A stretch of 10,364 nt of DNA from an uncultured Bacteroidota bacterium (GCA_903888395.1 CAISTO010000326.1:1-10364), one strand, 5' to 3'. Counted from the stretch's first letter, positions 1 through 7,502 are shown. Translations and numbers: made by a program. The notes: generated by a model not told the origin, from the sequence alone.

Positions 1-1
1 A

Positions 2-2122
2 GCAGCTGTAAATTCTGTAGTTTTCGATTTAATTTTAGCGGTAATTTTGGTTTCATTAGTCATGCTATTATTCCTTAGAAGTTTCAGAAATTCACTGATT
101 GTAATTGTTGCCATTCCAACTTCATTGGTAACAGCTTTTGCCGTTATGTGGCTTTTAGGTTATACACTAAACTTAATGACACTGCTGGCCATGTCGCTTA
201 TTATAGGAATCTTGGTGGATGATGCTGTGGTGGTATTGGAAAATATTCAAAAGCATTTAGACAAAGGAAAAGATAAAAGCATAGCAGCTATGGATGGTAG
301 AATGGAAATTGGTTTTGCGGCATTGTCAATTACTTTGGTAGATGTGGTGGTATTTTTACCCATACTTTTTTTACAAGTATTTGTTGCTGATATGCTCAAA
401 CAATTTTCAGTTGTAGTGGTAACATCAACGCTAACAAGTTTATTGGTAGGATTTACGCTTACACCTTGGCTAGCTTCAAGAATTGGAAAGAAAGAAGATT
501 TAAAACCTACCAATTTCTTCAATCGTTTTTTGCTTTGGTTTGAGGAACAATTAGAAATTTTTACCAATTGGTATGGAATAAAATTGGTGTGGGTTTTAAG
601 TCATAAACTAATTTTTACTGGAATTGTTTTGTTCCTTTTTGTAATGACATTAGGTATTATGAAACAAGGAATTATTGGCAAAGAATTGATTTCAACGGGT
701 GATCAAGGTAAGTTTAGAATGGCATTGGAATTTGATAAATTTACCTCTATTCAACAAAATAATTTGATTGCTCAGCAAATAGAAAATTTTATTTTAAAAC
801 AGCCAGAAGTGTTAACTGTGTTTAGCAATATTGGCGGACCAAGCACTGGAATTGGCAGTTTGGGAGTTGGTTCGGTAAATAAAACTGAATTTACTATTCA
901 ATTACGAAACAAAAAAAATGAACTAAAAGAGAAGAATTTACAGAAAATACCTACCGAAATATTTATGAAAAAACTTCGGGAAGATTTGAAGTCAAAATTT
1001 TCGGGAATAAATTTTTCAATGGCTTCATTAGGATTGGTTCCGCGCTCGGCTCCAATAGAAATAACTTTGAGCGGAAGCAATTTGAATTTAGTAATGAAAT
1101 CAGGTAATGATTTAAAAGCAATTGTAGAAAAAATTCCTGGTGCCGACAATGTGCGTTTATCTGTTGAACAAGGAAGTCCAGAATACAAAATAATTCCAGA
1201 CAAAGATAAAATGCAGCGATTGGGTTTAACAACTGCTTATTTAGGAATAAATTTAAGAACTGCCTTTACTGGCAATGATGATGCTACATTAACCGAAAAT
1301 GGAACAGAGTATCCAATCAGAATTTGGCTAGATGAATTTAACCGTCAAAATTTTGAAGATGTACAAAAACTTTCCATTATCAATCCTCAAGGAATTCCGT
1401 TAGAAATTTCTCAATTTGCCAAAGTTGAACAAGATATTTCACCATCATTATTAGAACGAAAAGATCGTCAGCCAGCAGTGAGTTTAACAGCAGATGCCTT
1501 AGGTCGTCCCTCTGGAACAGTGGCTGATGAAGTGGTAGCATATTTGAACAAAAATCCATTACCAAATGGCATACAAATGACATGGGGAAGTGATATAAAA
1601 AGACAAAATGATAGCTTTGGTGCATTAGGTTCTGTTTTATTGGTTTCGTTTTTGCTTATATACTTGATTTTAGTAGCACTTTACGATAATTTTATATATC
1701 CATTTGTAGTTTTATTTTCTATTCCTGTGGCCATTATTGGCGCATTTTTAGCATTGAATTTAACCATGAATAATTTAAGTTTATTTGCTTTGTTAGGTTT
1801 AATTATGCTCATGGGTTTAGTTGTAAAAAATGCCATATTAATTGTAGATTTTACCAATCAATTAAAAGCAGAAGGTGTTCATTTTAAAGAAGCAATTATA
1901 CAAGCTGGAAAAGGAAGAATGCGCCCAATATTAATGACCACTTTGTCAATGGCCATTGGAATGTTACCCATTGCAATGGCTTCTGGAACGGGTTCTGAAT
2001 GGAAAAACGGATTGGCTTGGGTTATTATTGGCGGTTTGCTTTCCTCATTAATTCTTACCGTATTTTTAGTACCAATGATTTATTATTTGGTAGATTCCTT
2101 GAAATTAAGAATGAAAAATTAA
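2..2122 (+). CDS. RND efflux transporter permease subunit (AcrB/HAE1-like), 5' end missing
   Basis: This is the inner-membrane pump of a tripartite efflux system, which uses the proton gradient to drive substrates out through a periplasmic adaptor and a TolC-type channel. The reading frame is open from base 2, so the first TTG (47) is not the true start. About 706 residues remain; they correspond to roughly residue 336 to the end of E. coli AcrB. The TM4 motif GILVDDAVVVLEN is present, with the two proton-relay aspartates at 218-223. TM10 has GLVVKNAILIVDF, with the relay lysine at 1826-1828. The RMRPILMT motif carries the conserved arginine at 1922-1924. The second periplasmic loop lies between the two membrane blocks (about 670-1610). 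All visible relay residues are intact, so the pump is probably functional. Adaptor and outer-membrane partners are not in the window and may lie upstream. Substrate cannot be predicted. Confidence 0.95.
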   Translation, partial: AAVNSVVFDLILAVILVSLVMLLFLRSFRNSLIVIVAIPTSLVTAFAVMWLLGYTLNLMTLLAMSLIIGILVDDAVVVLENIQKHLDKGKDKSIAAMDGRMEIGFAALSITLVDVVVFLPILFLQVFVADMLKQFSVVVVTSTLTSLLVGFTLTPWLASRIGKKEDLKPTNFFNRFLLWFEEQLEIFTNWYGIKLVWVLSHKLIFTGIVLFLFVMTLGIMKQGIIGKELISTGDQGKFRMALEFDKFTSIQQNNLIAQQIENFILKQPEVLTVFSNIGGPSTGIGSLGVGSVNKTEFTIQLRNKKNELKEKNLQKIPTEIFMKKLREDLKSKFSGINFSMASLGLVPRSAPIEITLSGSNLNLVMKSGNDLKAIVEKIPGADNVRLSVEQGSPEYKIIPDKDKMQRLGLTTAYLGINLRTAFTGNDDATLTENGTEYPIRIWLDEFNRQNFEDVQKLSIINPQGIPLEISQFAKVEQDISPSLLERKDRQPAVSLTADALGRPSGTVADEVVAYLNKNPLPNGIQMTWGSDIKRQNDSFGALGSVLLVSFLLIYLILVALYDNFIYPFVVLFSIPVAIIGAFLALNLTMNNLSLFALLGLIMLMGLVVKNAILIVDFTNQLKAEGVHFKEAIIQAGKGRMRPILMTTLSMAIGMLPIAMASGTGSEWKNGLAWVIIGGLLSSLILTVFLVPMIYYLVDSLKLRMKN

Positions 2123-2133
2123 GAATTACGAAT
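2102..2133. repeat. Short AATTAAGAAT repeats spanning the gene junction
   Basis: Three units of a 10-bp AT-rich motif occur in a row: AATTAAGAAT at 2103-2112 and 2117-2126, then AATTACGAAT at 2124-2133. They supply the stop codon of the efflux gene (2120-2122) and the first two bases of the next gene's ATG. Similar GAATTACGAATT-like strings are, from memory, common between genes in Bacteroidota genomes, but that link is my inference. Confidence 0.45.
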
Positions 2134-2584
2134 GTGGCATATTAAAAATAAAACTATTGCAATTTTTGCAATAGCAACAATTTTATTTTCATTTATAGAG
2201 CCAAAAGAAGCAGTTTATTCTTTAACGGTTACAGTAAATAATTTACGCAATGAAAACGGTGTAATTCAGTTTGCTTTGTATAATAAAAATGGCTCAATTC
2301 CTGATGAAAATTACAGCAATTATTGCAAATTGTTAAAAGGCGAAATTGTAAATCACTCATCAAAAATTATATTTGAAAACATTCCAAAAGGAAAATATGC
2401 TGTAAATGTTTTGCATGATGAAAACAGAAGCGGAAAAATTGAAAAGGGATTTATTTTACCAATAGAAGGTATTGGATTTTCTAACTTTGAAACCATAGGT
2501 TTTGCTAACAGACCTAACTTTTTAAAAGCAAGTTTTGATGTAAATGAAAATAAATATGTAAAAGTAAAAATGATTTATTTCTAA
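2132..2584 (+). CDS. Exported DUF2141 domain protein
   Basis: A 150-residue protein of the DUF2141 family, whose function is unknown. Residues 1-27 look like a Sec signal peptide: a lysine-containing start, a hydrophobic stretch IAIFAIATILFSF, then EPKEA. The mature part is a predicted beta-rich domain with the family marks NGVIQFALYN (42-51), the IPKGKYAVNVLHDEN segment (84-98) and a glycine-rich GIGFSN (113-118). It is probably periplasmic or cell-surface. The ATG at 2132 is the only sensible start, because the next methionine is near the C-terminus. It begins 9 bp after the efflux pump stop, so the two are probably co-transcribed and may be translationally coupled. Whether it works with the pump is not shown by the sequence. 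Confidence 0.85.
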   Translation: MWHIKNKTIAIFAIATILFSFIEPKEAVYSLTVTVNNLRNENGVIQFALYNKNGSIPDENYSNYCKLLKGEIVNHSSKIIFENIPKGKYAVNVLHDENRSGKIEKGFILPIEGIGFSNFETIGFANRPNFLKASFDVNENKYVKVKMIYF

Positions 2585-2630
2585 TAAAACACACATAATA
2601 AACTTTAATTATGTGTGTTTTATTAGAAAT
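2577..2630. terminator. Bidirectional hairpin terminator between convergent genes
   Basis: A perfect 23-bp inverted repeat has arms at 2577-2599 and 2608-2630 and an 8-base loop. The core CACACATAAT / ATTATGTGTG is flanked on both sides so that either transcript reads TTTTATTA after the stem. The left arm contains the TAA of the DUF2141 gene, and the right arm touches the last base of the lptD stop codon. It most likely ends transcription from both directions. Confidence 0.8.
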
Positions 2631-5383
2631 TAATACGTTCTATTGTCGAAATAATCTTTGCGTTTTGGTAATTTTAACTCCTGTAATACACCAGATTTTG
2701 GATTGATTTGGAAGTTAAAGAATGAATATCCTCCGGGTGCAATTGGGCTCCAACTGAAAGTAAATACCCAACAATGTAAATCACGTTTTAAGTCAAGAAA
2801 TAAGCTTGCAATTTTTTTATTTACAAAATCGTAACCCGATGAATAACCTACCGACCAACTTTTTGTTAATGTTACATTTCCGCTAAAACCTAATGTTTGA
2901 ATATAAGCTGATTTTGTCAAATCCTTGTAATCGTTTGCTTGGTAACTAATGGCATAATTTAAATTAAGTGACCAGGGTAAATCGTAGGCCATATAACCCC
3001 ATTTTTCACTTTCTTTTTTACGGTCTTCTTTTTTCTTTTTCTTTCCTTCAAAAGTAGCTTGTGAAAAACCGTAACCAAAGTTCAAATTGGCATTGGTAAT
3101 TTTTCCAAAAGTTCCATCATTGTTAAAGTAATACTGATTTACTCGTTGAATTCTACTATAATTATTTTGAGTGACTATGATATTTTGATATGGATCTAAG
3201 GTTGCATAAGCATTTATAGCCAAAGTTTTAAATAAAGTAGTACGCCCACTTATTGAAATATTTGATAGATTTAATGAATCGGCAAAAATATTATAAGCAC
3301 CACCAAAACTTAAACTTTCAAGTAGCTTAATTTTAGTTTCTTTCATGGCAGTATCTTTTCCCGTTCTGATTTTCATTTCCAAATTATTATTCAGTCCAAA
3401 AGTTATATTGCCTTGTTTACCGCGTCCTGGAGAACCACCATAACTACTTTCAAATATGGAATATTTCATCATTTTACCAGTACTATCAGCTTGAACATCT
3501 CGGTAAAAGCCCCACATATTATCGCTAAAATCTGGTGTATAACTAAAACCTAAATTGGGATCAGCTACATGCCTAATAGCAGCAACTTTTCCTTTTTTGA
3601 ATGCAAGCATTCCATACCATTTTGTGCTTAACGAGGCACCCGTATTAAATGAAAACCACCTGCCAAATTCACTGACTATTTTAGTTTGAATTTCATTGTT
3701 TACAAGTTCTTTTCTAACGGTAGTTGGAGCCCAAGTTTCATTGTAATTTGCGTTTACACTTAATACATAAAACTTAAATAATTTAAAAGAAGTGTTGACA
3801 GGAATTGCATGAGTAATTCCATATTTAAAAGTAGTGTCAATATATTTACCCCAATTTACTTCGTTACGTTGTTTAAACAAAACTGAATCAACTGCTGTAA
3901 ATGAATTCATAAAAGCAGCGCTATAACTCATATTGATTTTTTCATACCAATATTCAGATTGTGGTTTACTTTTTGGTTTAAAAGGATTAAATGCAGCAAC
4001 AGTAAAATTTACACTTGGTAAAGTAGCAGACAAAGATCTTGTTTGTAAATTTTGAGTAACATTGGCCGATGACGACAAATTATATTTACCATTTTTAAAT
4101 CCCCTAGAAAACGAAATACTTGACTGGGATGTGGAATTAAATTGGGTAGCACTTCTTAACGCATTTTGAGCATAATAATTTGAACTTACAAAATTTACAC
4201 TTGCACTAAAAGTAGTAAATGGTCTAGCTCGTCCATCCATAGCATGGTTCCAACCAATGGAATAAGTACCTTGTTCGTAATAACTGGCATCATCAGGATT
4301 TCCAAATTTATTATTTCCAAATAAAACATTTACTGCTCCATTATACCTATACCTATTACTATAATTAGATTTTACATTTAATGTCCAACTTAAATTGGTA
4401 TAAATATCTCCAAGCAATGTTAAATCTATTTTCTCGCCTAAACCGAAATAATACCCACCTTGACGAATATTAGGCCCGCGTTGCGCATCTATACCATATT
4501 GTGGGATAATTACTCCCGATTGTTGTCCGGGTTTTAAAGGAAAAATTCCAAAAGGTAAAAACAATGGTGTTTGAATACCCTCAATTACAAAATTAGCAGG
4601 ACCAGTAATTAATTTTTTACCAGGAACAACTTTTATTTTTTTAGAACCAATATAAAAATGTGGATGTTCCGCATCGCAGGTGGTGTAATAGGCGCCATCA
4701 ATATAAAAATTATTTTCAGGATCGCGCTTTACATTAGTACCTTTTACATATCCATCGCCTTCTTTAGTTTTAAATTCTTTTAAATAACCTTTTTTAGTTA
4801 CAAAATTGTAGGTAATTTTTACTGCTTTATAGCTATTCTCTCCTTGTTTAAAATCTGGCGCACCTATAATAGTTCCTAAACTGTCCATTTTTCCTAAACT
4901 AGCAATGGTATTTCTATTAAGGTCTATTGTAATACGTTCAGAACTATTATTTAAGTCTTCATACAATACTTTGGCCTCACTATACAAATCAAAGGTTCTA
5001 ACCGAATCAATAAATACTATGGAGTCTTTGGCATTATATTTAACAATACTTTTAATAGCAGAATTTTTCCTTGGTAAATAACTAAAATTAGCTTTGGTAA
5101 TACTGTCGTTATTTAAAGTGCTGTTTTGATTGGTGGTACTGCTAGAATCCGAAAATAATGGTATTGATATTCTGATAGTTGAATCTTTATTATTTTTTTG
5201 AATTGCGACAGAGCCATTGGAATCAATTTTTTTACCTTTACTTTGCTGAGCAGCAATAAAATTAACATTTAAAAAACTGCAAATAAACAAAATAGCCATA
5301 TACTTTAAACAATTAGTTAAAGGAATTTGGCTGTTAAAAAACAAATGATATGAAAATTTATAATTCATTATTGAGGTTTGCAA
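2630..5383 (-). CDS. lptD: LPS-assembly outer-membrane protein LptD (Bacteroidota type)
   Basis: LptD forms the outer-membrane beta-barrel that, with LptE, inserts lipopolysaccharide into the outer leaflet. The longest frame has 917 codons. A signal peptide core (MAILFICSF..., residues 29-45) ends near IAA/QQ. A beta-jellyroll/OstA-like region covers about 130-260, with YTTC at 233-236. The family-typical TPLFLPFGIFPL (272-283) and SGVIIPQYG (289-297) follow, then a long barrel rich in aromatic and polar strands. The C-terminus has DLHCWVFTFSW and GYSFFNFQINPKS. After the signal peptide there are only two cysteines, C236 and C871, placed like the disulfide partners of E. coli LptD. Residues 781-794 form a Lys/Glu loop. 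The start is uncertain: Met1 (5383), Met6 (5368) or Met29 (5299) are possible. Met6 gives a signal peptide with lysines; Met29 avoids overlap with the divergent amidase gene. Confidence 0.9.
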   Translation of the reverse strand: MQTSIMNYKFSYHLFFNSQIPLTNCLKYMAILFICSFLNVNFIAAQQSKGKKIDSNGSVAIQKNNKDSTIRISIPLFSDSSSTTNQNSTLNNDSITKANFSYLPRKNSAIKSIVKYNAKDSIVFIDSVRTFDLYSEAKVLYEDLNNSSERITIDLNRNTIASLGKMDSLGTIIGAPDFKQGENSYKAVKITYNFVTKKGYLKEFKTKEGDGYVKGTNVKRDPENNFYIDGAYYTTCDAEHPHFYIGSKKIKVVPGKKLITGPANFVIEGIQTPLFLPFGIFPLKPGQQSGVIIPQYGIDAQRGPNIRQGGYYFGLGEKIDLTLLGDIYTNLSWTLNVKSNYSNRYRYNGAVNVLFGNNKFGNPDDASYYEQGTYSIGWNHAMDGRARPFTTFSASVNFVSSNYYAQNALRSATQFNSTSQSSISFSRGFKNGKYNLSSSANVTQNLQTRSLSATLPSVNFTVAAFNPFKPKSKPQSEYWYEKINMSYSAAFMNSFTAVDSVLFKQRNEVNWGKYIDTTFKYGITHAIPVNTSFKLFKFYVLSVNANYNETWAPTTVRKELVNNEIQTKIVSEFGRWFSFNTGASLSTKWYGMLAFKKGKVAAIRHVADPNLGFSYTPDFSDNMWGFYRDVQADSTGKMMKYSIFESSYGGSPGRGKQGNITFGLNNNLEMKIRTGKDTAMKETKIKLLESLSFGGAYNIFADSLNLSNISISGRTTLFKTLAINAYATLDPYQNIIVTQNNYSRIQRVNQYYFNNDGTFGKITNANLNFGYGFSQATFEGKKKKKEDRKKESEKWGYMAYDLPWSLNLNYAISYQANDYKDLTKSAYIQTLGFSGNVTLTKSWSVGYSSGYDFVNKKIASLFLDLKRDLHCWVFTFSWSPIAPGGYSFFNFQINPKSGVLQELKLPKRKDYFDNRTY

Positions 5384-6204
5384 AACTAATTAATATTGGC
5401 AAATTCGCTAAGATTGAAAATTTCATGCCAATATTGGTACTGTTGATATCTATCAATGCAGCTTTACCAGCTTTGAACAAACGTCAAATAAAAACCATTG
5501 TAATAGATGCAGGTCATGGTGGACATGATCCTGGCTGTCAGTATGGTGGAGCAAAAGAAAAAGAAGTTACTTTAAAAATTGCATTAGAGTTAGGTAAAAA
5601 AATAAGTGAAGAACTTTCTGATGTAAAAGTAATTTTTACAAGAAAAACAGATGAATTTGTAACACTTTGGGACAGGGCTAATATTGCAAACAGAAACCAA
5701 GCAGATTTATTTATTTCTATTCACTGCAATGCAAATAAAAATACTGAAGTTAGTGGTACTGAAACATTTGCAATGGGCTTACATAAAGCCGAAAGTAATT
5801 TAGAAGTTTCAATTAGGGAAAATGACGTTATTTTAATGGAAAAAAATTATGAAGAACGTTACGAAGGTTTTGATCCTAACTCACCTGAAACTCATATTAT
5901 TCTGTCGTTACACCAAAATGCATACTTAGATAAAAGCATAGATTTGGCTTCAAGAATTGAAAAATATTTTGTTAAAAACAAAGTAAACTCCAGTAGGGGC
6001 GTAAAACAAGCAGGTTTTGTAGTGCTATGGAAAACAAAAATGCCAAGCATACTCATTGAAACAGGTTTTTTATCAAATAAAAATGACAGAATTTTATTAA
6101 CAAGCGATGATGGTGTTGATAAAATTACTGATAATATTAAATATTCTTTAGTTGATTTTAAACAATCAATTGAAAATGTTCAAGTCAAAGTAAGTAATGA
6201 TTAA
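5350..6204 (+). CDS. N-acetylmuramoyl-L-alanine amidase (Amidase_3, AmiC-like)
   Basis: A zinc amidase that cuts the bond between N-acetylmuramic acid and the first L-alanine of peptidoglycan, acting in the periplasm during cell separation or wall turnover. It has 284 residues from this ATG. The Amidase_3 domain spans about 48-272. Visible zinc ligands are H56 in DAGHGGHDPG, E70 in KEKEVT and H125 in SIHCNA. The catalytic glutamate is E237 in IETGFLSN. Between H125 and about residue 190 is a long helical insertion (RENDVILMEKNYEER, then FDPNSPE) of the kind that can block the active site in regulated amidases. No SPOR, LysM or other wall-binding domain is seen. The N-terminus has a hydrophobic MPILVLLISINAALPA (26-41), probably a signal peptide. 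Starts at Met1 (5350) and Met26 (5425) are both possible; Met1 supplies positive charges. It is followed 95 bp later by mlaD. Confidence 0.92.
   Translation: MKIYNSLLRFAKLINIGKFAKIENFMPILVLLISINAALPALNKRQIKTIVIDAGHGGHDPGCQYGGAKEKEVTLKIALELGKKISEELSDVKVIFTRKTDEFVTLWDRANIANRNQADLFISIHCNANKNTEVSGTETFAMGLHKAESNLEVSIRENDVILMEKNYEERYEGFDPNSPETHIILSLHQNAYLDKSIDLASRIEKYFVKNKVNSSRGVKQAGFVVLWKTKMPSILIETGFLSNKNDRILLTSDDGVDKITDNIKYSLVDFKQSIENVQVKVSND
5381..5388 (-). promoter_or_regulatory. Candidate -7 box for lptD
   Basis: On the minus strand this reads TAGTTTTG, a full match to the Bacteroidota -7 consensus TAnnTTTG. Nineteen bases upstream is TTAG, three of four matches to the -33 TTTG. Transcription would begin near 5374, giving a very short leader to Met6 (5368) or about 75 bases to Met29 (5299). 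It lies inside the 5' part of the divergent amidase frame, and such short motifs arise easily by chance in AT-rich DNA. Confidence 0.35.
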
Positions 6205-6265
6205 ATTACCATTGAGGTAAACTTTATTTGACAAAAAAACATGCATTATTTTGCCTAAAAAACAA

Positions 6266-6273
6266 TACTTTTG
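6266..6273 (+). promoter_or_regulatory. Candidate -7 box for the mlaD unit
   Basis: TACTTTTG matches the Bacteroidota -7 consensus TAnnTTTG exactly and lies 26 bases before the GTG start. Transcription would begin near 6280. A TTTG at 6250-6253 is too close to be a normal -33 element (12 bp spacing), so the upstream half is weak. If real, mlaD has its own promoter besides any read-through from the amidase gene. Confidence 0.4.
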
Positions 6274-6299
6274 CCCAATAATTATTATAATAAATTTTT

Positions 6300-7322
6300 G
6301 TGAAAATAACTAAAGAAGCTAAGGTTGGATTATTTGTTGCAGTTGCAATAACATTATTGTATTTTGGTTACAATTTTTTAAGAGGAAAAAAACTCTTTTC
6401 TACTTACAATACCTATTATGTAATTTATAATAATGTTGAGGGGTTGGTAACTTCTACTGCAGTATATGTAAATGGTTTTAAAGTGGGTCAAATTGAAGAA
6501 ATTTCAATGCCAGACATGCTAAAAACAGATAGTATTTTAGTAAAAATATTAGTGCAGGGTAAAATTCAAATCAAATCAAATTCAATAGCTTTAGTTACTA
6601 AATCTGGATTATTAGATGGGAATGTAATAAGCATCAATTTTGATGATAAATCAGCTACGATTTTATCTGATGGTTCATATATAACTGGTGCAAGAGAAGA
6701 AGATTTATTTACTTCCATCAACAATTTAGTGTCTCCAATTAAAACCAAAAGTGAGCAAGTTTTAGTAACTTTAGACAAAGTATTAGGATCACTCAGACAA
6801 GTTTTTAACGAAAAAGGAACACAGAATTTAACCAATAGCGTAGTTGATTTAAGTGGTGCTTTGCATGCGCTCAGGTTAACATCTGAAAGTTTAAATAAAA
6901 TTGTAAACGAAAACGGAAATTCACTCAGTAAAACTTTAGGAAATGTTCAGTTAATTAGCAATAATCTTGCTAAAAATAATGATGAAATTAATAGAACCAT
7001 TAAAAACTTTGGTAAACTAAGCGATTCATTGGCAAATTCTGATATTAAAGGTACCGTTGAAAACCTAAGTATTGTTACAAAAGAATTGGCAATGATTACT
7101 TCAAAAATGAATAAGGGTGAGGGTTCATTAGGTAAAATGATGAACGATCAAGAGCTTTATGATAATTTGAACAAATCGACTAAGGAATTGAACTTATTAT
7201 TGAAAGACATGCAACGTTATCCCGGTCGTTATGTGAATGTTTCTGTATTTGGCGGACCAAGTAAAAAAGCAAATACTAAACGCGAAAAAGATATGAAAAG
7301 TGGAACTTATAAACCAGAATAA
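6300..7322 (+). CDS. MlaD family protein (MCE domain lipid-transport component)
   Basis: A single-pass inner-membrane protein with a periplasmic MCE domain, the substrate-binding part of Mla-type ABC systems that move phospholipids between inner and outer membranes. It has 340 residues. A short cytoplasmic start (MKITKEAKVG) is followed by a membrane segment at about 9-27, an MCE domain at about 37-116 (including VEGLVTSTAVYVNGFKVGQI and SGLLDGNVISI), then a long helical region at 135-305. Near the end are GEGSLGKMMNDQELYDNL (273-290) and RYVNVSVFGG (310-319), both usual in Bacteroidota members. The start is GTG; MKITKEAKVG fits the family and no in-frame ATG lies just upstream. The permease (MlaE) and ATPase (MlaF) are not in this window, so they must be encoded elsewhere if this is a full system. 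Confidence 0.9.
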   Translation: MKITKEAKVGLFVAVAITLLYFGYNFLRGKKLFSTYNTYYVIYNNVEGLVTSTAVYVNGFKVGQIEEISMPDMLKTDSILVKILVQGKIQIKSNSIALVTKSGLLDGNVISINFDDKSATILSDGSYITGAREEDLFTSINNLVSPIKTKSEQVLVTLDKVLGSLRQVFNEKGTQNLTNSVVDLSGALHALRLTSESLNKIVNENGNSLSKTLGNVQLISNNLAKNNDEINRTIKNFGKLSDSLANSDIKGTVENLSIVTKELAMITSKMNKGEGSLGKMMNDQELYDNLNKSTKELNLLLKDMQRYPGRYVNVSVFGGPSKKANTKREKDMKSGTYKPE

Positions 7323-7334
7323 TAAATTAAAATT

Positions 7335-7451
7335 ATGAATAATAAATTTTTTAAAGGATTCTTTATTGGTGCAATAATTACTGCAATTGTAACGCTATTA
7401 GCACAAAAAGTAGATTGGCAAAAACTGAAACGCGATTTGTTTCAAAACTAA
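7335..7451 (+). CDS. Small single-pass membrane protein (38 aa), unrecognised
   Basis: A short open frame of 38 codons begins with ATG 12 bp after the mlaD stop and ends 15 bp before a clear rho-independent terminator. The product starts MNNKFFKGFFIGAIITAIVT. It has a lysine-flanked N-terminus, one hydrophobic segment (about 9-23) with a GFFIG (GxxxG) helix-packing motif at 8-12, and a charged amphipathic tail (QKVDWQKLKRDLFQN). This fits a small membrane protein with the N-terminus inside. Its place in the operon, its start spacing and its in-frame stop before the terminator support it as a real gene. I do not recognise a family. It might help anchor or stabilise the MCE complex, but that is a guess from position only. 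Confidence 0.65.
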   Translation: MNNKFFKGFFIGAIITAIVTLLAQKVDWQKLKRDLFQN

Positions 7452-7465
7452 TATTATCATTCATC

Positions 7466-7502
7466 AAAAGCCCTTGTTTTTAATATTAAAACAAGGGCTT
7501 TT
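7466..7502 (+). terminator. Rho-independent terminator of the amidase-mlaD unit
   Basis: A 15-bp perfect inverted repeat, AAAAGCCCTTGTTTT (7466-7480) and AAAACAAGGGCTTTT (7488-7502), has a 7-base loop. It is followed by more T residues up to 7504, giving a T-run on the plus strand. It lies 15 bases after the small gene's stop codon. Confidence 0.85.

Noticed and set aside
247..1625. Open frames of 80-110 codons opposite or out of frame to the efflux pump gene
   Set aside because: They lie fully inside a gene with clear family motifs, have no recognisable domain, and have low-complexity composition expected from antisense reading of AT-rich codons.
5377..5384. TTTGCAAA palindrome in the divergent lptD/amidase region, as an operator
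   Set aside because: An 8-bp palindrome is expected by chance in DNA this AT-rich, and no second copy was seen nearby.
5391..5398. TAATATTG as a plus-strand -7 box for the amidase gene
   Set aside because: It has one mismatch to TAnnTTTG and is useful only if the amidase starts at 5425; the evidence is too thin for a feature.
6206..6220. Small hairpin TTACC-ATTGA-GGTAA just after the amidase stop
   Set aside because: The stem has only 5 bp and no T-run follows, so it is too weak to call a terminator; read-through into mlaD remains possible.
6566..6835. Antisense open frame of 89 codons inside mlaD
   Set aside because: It is a shadow of the mlaD coding strand with no domain and no upstream signal.
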